DNA of 64,000 bases from Ulota crispa (taxonomy: Eukaryota > Streptophyta > Bryopsida > Orthotrichales > Orthotrichaceae), in NCBI GenBank assembly GCA_963920765.1, contig OY987246.1, positions 24,871,167 through 24,935,166 on the forward strand, written 5' to 3'. The notes under the pieces were generated by a model. That model was not told the DNA's origin, did no database searches, and saw only the letters and a program-made list of their open reading frames with translations. Both the position numbers and the translations under genes were made by a program. This document shows, one piece after another, positions 40,813 to 51,559 of the stretch (its first letter is position 1; each line of letters opens with the position of its first letter).

Positions 40813-41440
40813 TATGTGCTTTTACTTGTACGATATTGCCTTAACCCTAGTGTAAATCCCTTTTTGGTCTCTCTCTCACAGTAGCTGGTGAATATTATCT
40901 GGCATAGACAAATGTCAATGGTATCAATGCGTTGTAAGTTCTTGGTGTAGTGCATTCAAATCCTTTATCCAGTTTAGGAGGATCTTGGCTTTGATACATC
41001 TTGCTGCCGGATATCGTAGTCAAACTTCACAATTCGTACAGACATCCTGAAAAAGCAACGTAATTTTGGATCTCTTAACTCAGTATATAATCCATTGTTC
41101 TCAGAAGCTTATATTGTCAACTCGCGGACTGTTTTATTGTACTCCGCACGGGTTGTGGAGGAAAGCACTGTATAGGGGGGTACAAAAAGATTGGGAAACC
41201 AACCGACTTCCGAACTCCCCACAGATCAAGTCCCTAACTCCCACAGACAAACTCCTGTGAGACCCTTATTTAAAATACATAAAAACAAGTACAAGGCAAT
41301 GCAGAAGGGAAATTTTTGCATCTATGCGACTTCTACCATCGGATGTGACCACCTTTTGCATCAATGACCATTTTCATCCTTGTAGGTATGCTTTCCAGCA
41401 GGTTCTCTATAAAATTTTACTCACCTTTTGCCATTCCTCC
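40813..41440 (+). other. CDKA 3' region and downstream spacer
   Basis: Gene-like composition fades after about 41280. The ORF at 41066-41260 is unsupported. No clear polyadenylation signal was assigned. Confidence 0.35.
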
Positions 41441-41664
41441 TTAACCCTTGAAGGGCTCTAGAGATATGGTACCAAATATGGTTGCAATCAATATTTAGAA
41501 GTGTCAATTAGTTGGAAATTAAGTGTTACAACCATACATATTGAAGGGTTGTACAATAGTAGGTGCATAGCTTGTTTTGGAAAGCCCTCATAGCAACTCA
41601 AACATGGTTGTATATATAGCTATACATATGGCCAAAGATGGCCAATGGGCTGTTTAGGGGTTAC
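41441..41664. mobile_element. Short TTAA element (about 224 bp), abutting the next element
   Basis: It begins TTAACCCTTGAAGGGC and ends GGGCTGTTTAGGGGTTA. Its final TTA is shared with the left end of the palindromic element starting at 41661, so the two were inserted side by side at one target. The terminal match is weaker than in other copies. Confidence 0.5.
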
Positions 41665-42083
41665 CCCTCAAGGCCAAAGCAACCTTTTCTATGTTGTCTG
41701 AGGATTTTGGGCAAGTCACTACAAATAAGTTTTGCTTTTATTTTTAGTTTTTATTTCCACGCATGAAGTATCCAAGGAGTAGTTGTAAGGTTCAAAATTC
41801 TCATGACTTTTGACTACATGGTTCAAAAGTTATTGCAAGATTTGTTATTTTTTGTACTTGTGAGGGCAATTGCTACAGCACAAAAATTTCTTTAAAAATT
41901 ACATTTCAAGTTTGGTTTTTTTTTAATTGGTTATTTAGATCTATTTATAGGTGGAAAGTTTTGAATCATTCAATTTCCATTAATGAGATGAAAGTTGTGA
42001 GAGGTTTTAGTTTGTGGATAGGTATGGTTTTGAGAGACTCCACACCTACCCACAAACTAAAACTTCTCACAACTTTCATCTCA

Positions 42084-43906
42084 TTAACCCTTTAAGGACC
42101 ATGCGACCATATTTTGGTCACTAGGAGTGGTTTTTGGCTTGTAGGTTGAAATCGTTCAATAATTTGGAATTTGGTCTTGAAGTACGCATGTGATTACAAG
42201 AATTTTGCATCCATCTAAAAAAATAACAATGCAATTGGATATGTGAGTTGATAAATAATAGTGTTTATATGGCATGGTTTCAAAATATGCATCCAATTTT
42301 TGTCATAGATGGATCAAAGCAACACAATACATCAAGTATGCAAGAAGAATGTCAAATTTCAATTGCACAATTCCAAAAAAATTCAAGTTGCTTAAGAAAT
42401 ACGCTTGTATTGTTTTCATATATGGTAGTAGTATAATTGTAGTATTTGAAGAAGATCTACTGAAATGGTGTTGTTATTTTGGCTTAAAAATATGTCATCC
42501 TACATTTAAGGCCTATTCTTGATTGTTTTCACCAATTGGATTTTCCAAAATAATTACCAAATTTCTTGTAGAACCGTTTTAGGGTAGCAAAGAAAGTGGG
42601 TGTTTTTACCCTTTTTGTCCACTTAGCTACACCTTGTGATTGCTATTTTTGTCTATTTTGTGTAAAACTAGTCTTGTTGGAAAGGTGGGAAACCCCACTT
42701 TCTAGAAATGTAAGGCTCTTCTCAATCAAAACTTGCATGAAAGGTTAACCCCTAAATGCCCAAGGCACCACATTCTGGTGTCCAAAAAATTTCAGAAAAC
42801 TTTGAAACCTTGTTGAAGGCACAGATTTTATTGTTTTGAGGTTTTTTTTTTTTTTTTTGGAAAAGTTGTGCAATGAAGTTAGCTTCACCAATCAAATTCA
42901 ACTTCCTCCATATCTTATTCCATTTGTTTTTGGTGAAAGATTAACTACAAGCATACATTTTCTGTCATGAATAGTGTTGTGAATAGTGTCACAAAGCCTA
43001 TGAGAAGTTGCCACTTTGAAAAGACAGGCATCAAGTTGAGCAAAAGGTGAAAATTTCCCTTGGGCACTCCCCTTGGGCAAGAAGGGCCTTTTACTAAAAT
43101 TCTGACATCTACCAAAATCTAAGAACGCTTTTGGACTAGTTTCAATTGGAATGTCTTTGTTATTAAAATTAGAATCTATTCACCGTTGAAAGTCTTTCAT
43201 TCGTAATGATTTTTGGTCAATAATTGAAGTTGGAAATTTCTTTGTATTAGGATGTTGCATTTTGATAGTTGCGTTGCAGGCTCATTTGTGAGACTGTGGT
43301 CATGGATTTGGAAGGGGGGCCATTAGTTTTGGAACAACTACAATAAACACTAAAGCATGCTAAGTGGTTGTTTTCCAATTTTGTATCCAAAAGTTGCCAA
43401 TTGCATTAGAAGTTTCGAGCAGCTCCAAAAAAAGCAAAAAATTCCATACTCATCATCATTCAATCACAAATATCATAAAATCCATGAGACCATTTTGGAT
43501 TATTTTTGGATAGTGCCATCTAGAAACCTTGAAGTTCAAGATTCAACGGTTACAATTTTGTTTTGATGTTTAATAATGATCTTACAAAGACAATTCAAAA
43601 ACTTCAAAACTACCTTCCAAAAACAAGAAAAACACCCTTGGGCATTTAGGGGTTAACATTCAAAACTAAACAAGAATGAAACACAAGAGATTTTTTGCAT
43701 ATGGCTCACTCAATCATTATAATATTTCACCTCCAACGATAGATCTAGTTGAAATTTTGGTGCTTTACAACAAACAAGGTGTACTTCCCATTTGTAAGGT
43801 TGGATTATTGAAAATGGGTCCATATTTGAGTCAATTCCAAATCTAAGCTTACAGCCCTTGTTTTTAGTGAATTTTGTGACAATGGGTGTGGTTGTTAAAG
43901 GATTAA
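42084..43906. mobile_element. TTAA element inserted in the palindromic element (1.8 kb with its own insert)
   Basis: It starts TTAACCCTTTAAGGACC and ends GGTTGTTAAAGGATTAA. The flanks TCA and TGG around the duplicated TTAA join to TCATTAATGG. That word is the complement of CCATTAATGA in the untouched left arm near 41980. It contains the complete element 42745-43656. No transposase ORF. Confidence 0.75.
42745..43656 (+). mobile_element. TTAA element, family 2 (912 bp)
   Basis: It begins TTAACCCCTAAATGCCCAAG and ends CTTGGGCATTTAGGGGTTAA, with TTAA at each side. The left subterminal region reads GGCACCACATTCTGGTG, a short inverted repeat. It is the same family as 62882-63796, which lies in the opposite orientation. 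Shared interior words include CACTCCCCTTGGGCAAG and GTTTTCCAATTTTGTATCC (or complements). No coding capacity. Confidence 0.8.
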
Positions 43907-43959
43907 TGGAAACTAAATGATTCAAAACTTCCCACCTGTAAATAGATCTGAATAACCAA

Positions 43960-44508
43960 TTAACCTCTAAGCGCTCAATTGACCATTTTCTAGGTCTTTG
44001 CCTGTTTTTTGTGGGTTGCTTGAGATGAAAAATATCTTTTTTGCAAAATTTGAAAAATCTTTACATAGGAAATCAAGTATATTTTCTAACCCAACTTGAA
44101 TCATGTCAATCCAAGTTAAACTCCATCAAGGAGAGTTTTTCAAAAACAAACACTTCAATATTTGCTAGTGTTATAAATTTTACTATTTTGGGAAACTAAT
44201 GATGTTCTCTCCTTTGAAAAGATTGTATTTTTGAAGTTTACAATAGAATGTATGTTTTTAACCAATTATACCAAATTTTAAAATCTATGAATAAAAATTG
44301 TAATTTTGGTGAATATTAAATGGTAAATGCTCCTAAATTCATAAAATAAAAATACAAAACTTTTTTTGAATGTTTAACTATATGGATAATTACTAAACTC
44401 CATGATTCTTGTTTTCTCTTTTGAAGCAAACTTCATCAAAATTACATAAGTAATATTTTATAATGCATCTATGTGTTGCCCTTACCCCCTTGGGCGTTTA
44501 GGGGTTAA
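43960..44508. mobile_element. TTAA element (549 bp) inserted in the palindromic element
   Basis: It begins TTAACCTCTAAGCGCTC and ends GGGCGTTTAGGGGTTAA. Its flanks ATAACCAA and AAAAACC rejoin across one TTAA to match the complement of the left arm near 41920-41935, where the uninterrupted site is still present. No ORF. Confidence 0.8.
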
Positions 44509-44766
44509 AAAAACCCAACTTGAAATGTAATTTTATAAAAAGTTTTTGAGCTGCTTGGGCGGCCTTGACAAGCAAAGAAAACAATAAATCATGCAATAAC
44601 TTTTGAACCATGTAGTCAAAAGTCATGAAAACTGTTGGACCTTATAGCTACTCCTTGGGTACTTCATGTATAAAAATTTAGAAAAAAAACAAATGCAAAA
44701 CTCATTAGTAGTGAGTGACATGCCCAAAATCCCTAGACAACATAAAAAAGGGCCTTGAGGGGTTAA

Positions 44767-45229
44767 ACCTTAAATGCCAAGGAGGACATTTTGTGTTTGT
44801 TGGCCCTAAAAAAACATTCTGCAAGACAAGTTAAAGTAGTTTTTTACTTGATTTTTTGTAGAAGTGATCTTAACCACATGGTCTATCATGGAAGGTTAAA
44901 AACAACCTCACCAATTATACTTGTATGCTTAGGTAACCAAATATTGCGTGAAGACTTAGAGCCATGGTGTTAGATCCCATGCTGCCCTTGTTGCAATTTT
45001 CATGAGGTTAGCATGTACAGTACTATTCACTTCTATAGTAATTGGTCACTTGCCACACCAATGATACCACTAGAATTATTGAATAATTGTAAAATTCATT
45101 GCAGCTAGGTTGGTCACGGTGACCAACCTGACGTCTAAAAGTTAGAAGCCTTTTTCATTTCAACTACATGTGTGGGTTTTTTGCCACAATGTTGAATAGT
45201 CCTTCAAAAGAGCCTAGACATTTTTAATT
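44767..45229. repeat. TTAA-type terminal arm and a 23-nt palindrome
   Basis: Sharing the TTAA at 44763-44766, a terminus ACCTTAAATGCCAAGG starts here. Its first 190 bases are matched in reverse complement at about 45877-46083 (TTGTAGAAGTGATC, ATCATGGAAGG, AGGTAACC words). These look like the two arms of an older element whose right target has decayed. At 45107-45129 lies AGGTTGGTCAC-G-GTGACCAACCT, an exact inverted repeat. Confidence 0.5.
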
Positions 45230-46760
45230 GGATTTAAATATGGACTTTTTGTAAGCCATAGAAGCTTCTCCAATCCTTGAGCAAGACTTTGGCGTAGTTT
45301 GTTGCACATACATCAATGTGGGGCCAAGGTGGAAAAGCACTATTTTTTCCCTTGCTAGAAAATATGAGAGTAGATATACATTGGGAGATTGAATTGAGAA
45401 TTTTGAACTCATATTTGGATTAAGAAATCTTGTTTTAGTATGGGACCCCAAAAGAGGATACAATTGGAAAAAAAAGAGGAGAAAATTGTTATTTTTACCC
45501 TTGTTTGGAAAAATACCTAAGCTTTTCCACCTTGGCTCCACATTGATGTATGTGTAGTAAATTGAGCCCTTGGCACTTTTGAATGAAGAATGGGTGTTCC
45601 ATCCTCCATGAGGATGATATTTGGAACATTAACCTTTGAAAGCAAGATGGATGATTGTGCTTGCTTCTTTAGAATGCAATGCAATTGTGTGTGACAAGTG
45701 CCCATCCACTAAAATATTGTTTTCTAAAAGTTGCAAAAGTCAATTGTGCATGGTGCCTTCATGAAAATTGCAAGAAGGGCAACATGGGACTCAATCCCTC
45801 AATGCCTTATGCACCAAGATCTAGTGTAAAAATCACCAGAATTTGGTTCTTCAGGCATTTAGAGGTTAACATTGTATCTTTGAATCTTCTCACAATTTGG
45901 GTTACCAAAAAACATGAATGTGTTTGTTGAAGTTGTTTTTTTGCCTTCCATGATGCATAATGTATCTATGATCACTTCTAAAAAAACTCAAGTGAAAAAT
46001 GACTTTTTTGTAGTACATAATATATTTTATTGGTGGCCATGGAACATTTTTTTGTCATTGTTGGCATTTAGGGATTGAGGTGTTGAGAAAAGGCTAATAA
46101 GCCTCTTTTGTCAATGTAGCAAAGGCAAACAAAATTTGTTAGCTTTTTGGCATGAAGATAAGGTTTGACTTCTCTTTGCTACAAAATGTTGCATAAATCA
46201 TAACAAACAATTTTACGCTTTTAAATGTTGGGACAAGGCAGGTGGAGTAATATTTTTGTAGCTTTGCCATCAAACTAGCACTTGACGGTAAGCTTTTTCA
46301 ATCTAGAAGTTGGATTCATTTGTCCATATGACTTTTTATCACTGCTCCACACTCCAATTGATGTGCTCATGAGCAAACTTAAGACACTTATGTTGAAATT
46401 GTTGACAAAAACAGTTTCTTTGGAGCAACTCAAGCATAGATGTTGGCCTTGTGTAATGCGCATCAAATTTTTTGCTCACAAATGTTTGTGAGCCATCCAT
46501 TTGTGATCTTGCTAAGCAAGGCTTGTCAATTGTGTTGGGTGTATCTAGCAATACCTTGCACATCCAATTTACGTGGCCACCCAAGACTCTTGAGTGGTTC
46601 TAAAGAACTAGTCATCTTGAAATGCTTAACAATGTGCTAAGCAATGATTGTAGAAATACTTAGATAATTTGCAATCTCTATCATTGTATGTGGAGCTTGC
46701 CTCCTTCATGCCAACAACGCATTTTGATGTCTATAGTGGCTCCAAGGGGCTTGGGGTCAA
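45230..46760 (-). pseudogene. Broken Tc1-like transposase
   Basis: Read on the minus strand, pieces of a Tc1-type transposase lie in order. At 46720-46560 is a helix-turn-helix region (KMRCWHEGGKLH, IEIANYLSIS, then PLKSLGWPRKLD, matching the GRPRK linker). At 46480-46275 is HEHINWSVEQ followed by KVIWTNESNF, the first catalytic Asp block. At 45640-45520 is MEDGTPILHSK and SMWSQGGKAW. At 45270-45230 is SPYLNPIKN, the SPDLNPIEN block. Many stops and frame changes intervene, and about 300 bp of extra sequence separates the halves. Key residues are lost (WTNES for WTDES, NPIKN for NPIEN). A 34-bp inverted repeat pair at 45305-45338 and 45521-45554 shows a further insertion between the last two blocks. 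The product cannot be active. Confidence 0.7.
45790..45869. mobile_element. Miniature TTAA element (about 80 bp)
   Basis: The left end CAATCCCTCAATGCC (decayed target) faces TTCAGGCATTTAGAGGTTAA. The inner bases CACCAGAATTTGG resemble the subterminal repeats of the 89-bp copy at 3656 and of family 2. It lies inside the transposase pseudogene and contributes to its disruption. Confidence 0.45.
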
Positions 46761-47992
46761 CCATAATTGAGAGTAGGAGATTTAGAGGAGTTGCAATATG
46801 GAGTAGCAGCTTCAAATGAGTTGCAATGCTGTGGGTGTTGGAATAGGTTTCCAATGCCTCTGTCTTCAAAAGAATTGTTGACGTTGTCACCATGTTCTTC
46901 ACTTGGTGCTACATCCTCATCTACAAAGGACCCACCCTCAAACAAATCACATATAGAAGTGCCGCCTTTACCGTCAATTACCACATGCCAATCTTGCAAC
47001 AACAACAACAGGATTCTCACTATGTATGGAGTAAGCAACATGTTCAATGCATGACTCTCTTGCCTTTGTTTGTGAGCTTCATGATATGCTTCACATCTAT
47101 TCAACATCATGCACAAAATAGAAAACAATGTTGAATTTTGTGAAATAACCACCATGACAAAAACCATTCCTCCTCAAAAATCTAGACGGTAAACTCCACA
47201 AGATCAAGAATTCAAGCAAGTAACTTGATTGGTATCATTGTAAAAATCAAATAATACTAAACTCTCTTTTTAGATGAGTGGCAATAAGGCGTTTAGTTGG
47301 CATTTGGTAGGTTTCATAATCATTTTTGTCCTCCCACTGTATATTCACAAATTCATTTGAAGTGTTGTAGTAGCTTCTATGTAGGCACATATGTAGGTGG
47401 ATGGATGATTGTTTCCTAATGGTGGAGAACGGCGTATCAATAGATTTCTTTTACTCCTAGTGAAGTTCTATTGACATTTGTATCTTCACTCTGATCTAAT
47501 CCATTTTATTTTACTTTCAAAATTTATAATAATTTGCAATTCCTTAATGATGATTATCTCTTTGCAAAGGTTTTATAAAATCAATATCATTTGACTTACA
47601 ATTGCACTTTTTAGAGCTATCATCTCTCATGTCAACAAATTTGATAGAATCTCATCCTCTTTCTAATGATGCCAAAATTAAGTTATCTGTGTGTTTGGCT
47701 ATAAGCAAAATTGAAGAAAACAATCTCAAAAGGTGAGGATATATACATATATTTTAAGCTATCTTAACAAGAGTTGGGTGGTCTGATTTGAAAACCAAGG
47801 TTATCTTATTGTTAAGCCCTTGAAATAATGAATGGCAATCACATAACATCTAGAGTTGATGTTTTATATGCAAGATCTTGAAAACATAAATGAATGAGCA
47901 TATACTACATCCATATTAAATCACATTGAATTATGTTGTCCAAAAGATTCTTCAACTTGAAATATTGTGATCTTTTCATCTATATATATATA
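46761..47992. other. Region upstream of the dead transposase; no gene recognised
   Basis: A 136-codon minus-strand ORF at 46757-47167 adjoins the transposase helix-turn-helix region and may be its decayed N-terminal or upstream sequence. I recognise no domain in it. From 47200 to 47990 there is AT-rich DNA without structure. Confidence 0.3.
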
Positions 47993-48401
47993 GGGAATTA
48001 CTATAGCAACACCCTAAAATGCTAATGGGACACCCCCTCTGAGCATGAAAATGTGATTTTTAATGTTGATTTTGCTGATTTTTTAATTTGGATCAAAAGA
48101 TTTGTTTCTCCTTTACCATTCTAAGGTTATACTAAAAAAAATAAGTGTGCTTAAATTTCAAACTAAAAATATAGGACTTTTGAGTTACCTAAAGCAAAAA
48201 TATTAAAAAAAATAGTATTGGTGCAATAATATTTCAATATATATATTTTTTATATTTGTCATGTTTTCTTTCAAGGAGGTGATAATGTTGTGATTGAATG
48301 AATGATGGACCACTTAATAAATCAAAAATAGCACTAAATTATCAATTTTCATGCTCAGAGGGGTCCCATTAGCAATTCAGGGTGTCAATTTAGTAATTCC
48401 C
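47993..48401. mobile_element. MITE with long inverted repeats (409 bp) inserted in a TA tract
   Basis: The left end GGGAATTACTATAGCAACAC faces TAGTAATTCCC. Pairing extends about 60 bp through AATGGGACACCCCCTCTGAG / CTCAGAGGGGTCCCATT and CATGAAAAT. It is flanked on both sides by TATATATA, so any duplication is hidden. No ORF. Confidence 0.7.
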
Positions 48402-48475
<74 letters not shown>

Positions 48476-48493
48476 TATATACATATATATATA
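48402..48493. repeat. (TA)n microsatellite, about 90 bp
   Basis: An almost uninterrupted TA run with a few TATAC/TATG variants. The 66-codon open frame read through it on the minus strand is an artefact of the repeat. Confidence 0.9.
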
Positions 48494-51302
48494 AATTAGA
48501 GAGGAAGATTTCAAATTTATATTAAACCTATCTTGAATCCTAAATCCTAACATAAGGTTCTTATGACGCACACTACAATTTAAAAGATTGCCAGCATTCA
48601 TGCATCAAAAACTAATGTAATATTTCCCTTTTAATGTTTATCTCAATTTTCTTCTTTTAATGCTTAGAAGAACAAAAGTAACATCAAACAAGTCTAAAAT
48701 AATGTTGTTGCTCTCACCTTGCTCAAATCCTCAAAGCAGAGAGGTACAAATTGGTGATTATTTGGAGTTTCATCCTAAATCTCTATAACATTTGACCAAT
48801 TGTATATTGCATATGACATATTTAGTAATTTCTTGCAAACATTTGCTTGTTTGAAATACTATTAATTGTTGAATTCAAGAAAATATGCATAGTTGTTAAG
48901 ATTGAACATTGACAAAGTATCTCTTAACATGTTTTTGCATTCTACACTCATCTTCTCTATGTTCTGCATTGCTTCCAAGTTTCCTATCTTTTAATCCTTG
49001 GTTGTTTAATCTTTGGTTGTCCAATCCTTAATCATTTCTAAATGTTTTAGCCTCCAAATAAAAACACCAAAAAGCCTACACTAGATTTCATTACACAAAA
49101 AACCTTTTAGATTACATTAAAAAGAGACTTTCCTTTAATCAATTTTGTACATTTTTTTGGTTGACATAAATATATATTTCACTAATTATGGCAAAATAAT
49201 GTTCAACTTGTCAATGTTGTTTAATTTCCACCTTATGGCCAATTTGGTCATTTTAAGACCATAAATATGTGGTCACTTTTACTTTAAAGTCTAGAGTAGC
49301 AATTGGCCATAACCAAGAAGTACGCCACGGTTGGGGCTGCCAAGCCCCCTGAGGAGGGTGGAGTCAATTGGCCATCAAAGCAAAGCGCCTCTTCCAAAGC
49401 AATGGTCATCACGGCAGCTGTCGCCTTGTGAATTGTAATACTTGCAATGAAGATTTAATCCCGTTTAAACTTATTTGTCAGTGCTAGTCTACAGGCACTC
49501 CGCATATTCTTTCTCCTCAGAGGCTTTTCCAATAAACTTGTCAATAGTACACAAAGATGCACAATTTTGACACAAAAATTATACAATGACAAAAATGTGC
49601 AGAGAAATGAAAAGGGGGTGTTACAGAAACACATTGATCTATTCTTGGAAGAGGATTTTGAAGACCATTTTGAGCTTGAGGAGGGTTCCGATTGAGGAGG
49701 AATGTCAACATGAGTTTTTGATTCAAAAATTGCAATTGGTTTAGGGTTTTGGGTTCACCAAAACCAGCAAGTTTGAGTGCAAAATGGGGGTTACCAGCCC
49801 CAAAACATTGAACCACTTGAACTCTCATCCTTCAAACCCAAAAGTAAGTATTGTATTGTACACAAAAATCAATCAAGCGCCGCCAGCTATAGAAAATGCA
49901 TATTAATAATGCGTCACATTGAAGGAGAAGCAAATAGGACAAGTGGACAACACTCAATTCCATAGGAAAGTCACAATCCAATCTCAGTCTGCTCCAAACC
50001 ACGCAAATCTTTCTGTGGTGATAATCCTTGACCCTAAGTTATCATACACACCCTAGGATTGCACATTCTTTGTAGAATCTGGCATACCAAACACACATCT
50101 AATTGGAAAACTTCCACATGGAAACCAGCACACTCACAATTGAAGCCAACACGTTGCATGCATCACCATGACATTGTCTACACACCCTACACTTTGTGTC
50201 TAACAAATACAACCACTCCAATAATTTACCATGTTAGAGGAGCATTCCCACCGGATGCTATATCTGGAAATGGAGTCTCTAGCCTTGTGTATGAGCCAGT
50301 TTCCATGGGGGGCTGGGGGCAGTGCTTAGGAAGAAATTTTAGCTTCACCGGCTGAAATCTGGCATTTTTTAGTTTCAATCGGATTTTCACTCAAATGCAC
50401 TGTAAAAATTCTAAATTTCTATTGTAGTAATATTATATTTAGATATTTTGGAATAAAAGAGTGGTTTTTTAGCCAAAACTTTTGAATTTCAATAGGGTTT
50501 TTTACAATTTCAATCAGTTGCCACTACACTAACCGCCGGTTCTCCCCAAACCTTGGCTAGGGGGGGTCCGGACCTAGATGTCCAACCTCCAATTCTATAA
50601 AAGCCAAACTACATGACTGGAGGGCCTTGACCCAAAATTGAAGGTTGCTTTCCAAACTCTCTATATTCTTAACATTTTAGGATTTTTTCTTTGTTTTGCT
50701 CGGGTCAACCTAGAGGCCCCCTCCAGTTTTGGTCCCCCATGGAAACTGGCCCTAAGTTAGCAAGTGTTTGCAGGATATAGGGACAATAGACGTTCGTTTT
50801 CAGACACTTGACATTCTTTTTTTTGAGCGGGCCAAGGTTTCCTTTTTGCAATACAAGGTAAAGAAAGGTAGGAGGCTCAAGAACCGGGCATCTAAGAGTT
50901 GAAACTGAATTTTGGGGAGGTGGAACTTCTTAAAATATTTTTCATGAAATTTTCCTTGAAAGACAAGAGCAATTGACATCTAACTCAACTTGTTTAAAAA
51001 ATTTTGGAGCTTTGTGAAATTAATTATGAAATTTTGAAGTGGAAAGGTCATAGGGCTTTAAAACCGTGCACCTTTAAATGTACACTATCTGTACATTACT
51101 AAAAATTGTGAAAAACAACATGTATGCGTAAGATACATTTCAGAAGGTGCACAGTTTAAGAAGGTGCATGGTATATGAGCTGACTACCTTAGTGTAGGGG
51201 GGCAATGGCCAGCTTCCAATTTTGGGGGGACTGCTAGTCACTAGCTTATGTAGTAGCTTGTAATGCAAAAATACACCCTTGGAAGCTCATAACATTCAAT
51301 AG
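48494..51302. other. Long intergenic region, no gene recognised
   Basis: AT-rich to about 49300, then mixed. ORFs at 49541-49828 (minus), 49777-49965 and 50059-50355 (+) show no known domain. Two stretches share the words CCATGG(G/A)G and CAGTTTCC near 50300 and 50745, perhaps repeat ends. Nothing firm. Confidence 0.35.
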
Positions 51303-51335
51303 CCTGAAGAGAGGCTACCTTTCCCTCTCTTCAGG
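51303..51335. repeat. 12-bp stem hairpin
   Basis: CCTGAAGAGAGG and CCTCTCTTCAGG flank a 9-base loop. Pairing continues one mismatch further outward (ATAG/TTAT). Its function is unknown. Confidence 0.55.
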
Positions 51336-51485
51336 TTATCCACAAACTTCATCTTGACAATTTATTTTTTAAAATTTTTTTTTAATATTTTGACACATTT
51401 GCCCCCTCAGCGTGTGTACATTAAACTAAACCTCCCTTTCATAAACTTTGACAAATTCAGCCAAGTGTCCCCATAGCTAAAGAAA

Positions 51486-51552
51486 GGTGTGGAATATTCC
51501 ACACCATTTCATTCAAGTGAATAGAATGGTGTGAAATATTCCACACCATTCT
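51486..51552. repeat. Two adjacent palindromes forming a larger inverted repeat
   Basis: GGTGTGGAATATTCCACACC at 51486-51505 is a perfect 20-bp palindrome. A near-copy at 51528-51547, with one mismatch pair, extends to AGAATGGTGTG...CACACCATTCT. The two, with the TTCATTC/GAAT spacer, also pair with each other. Confidence 0.7.
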
Positions 51553-51559
51553 CTTGGAG

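Larger units (their letters stand above)
41661..44766. mobile_element. Palindromic TTAA element split by two younger insertions
   Basis: The left arm is 41661-42027, starting TTACCCCTCAAGGCC. The complementary right arm is found in three pieces: 42041-42083, about 43903-43959 and 44509-44766, ending GGCCTTGAGGGGTTAA. Added up, the arms are about 367 and 358 bp around a 13-base centre, so the original element was a near-perfect foldback of about 735 bp. The interruptions are the elements at 42084-43906 and 43960-44508. Confidence 0.8.

Noticed and set aside
48401..48601. 66-codon frame with Tyr-Ile repeats
   Set aside because: It is a translation of the TA microsatellite and not a gene.
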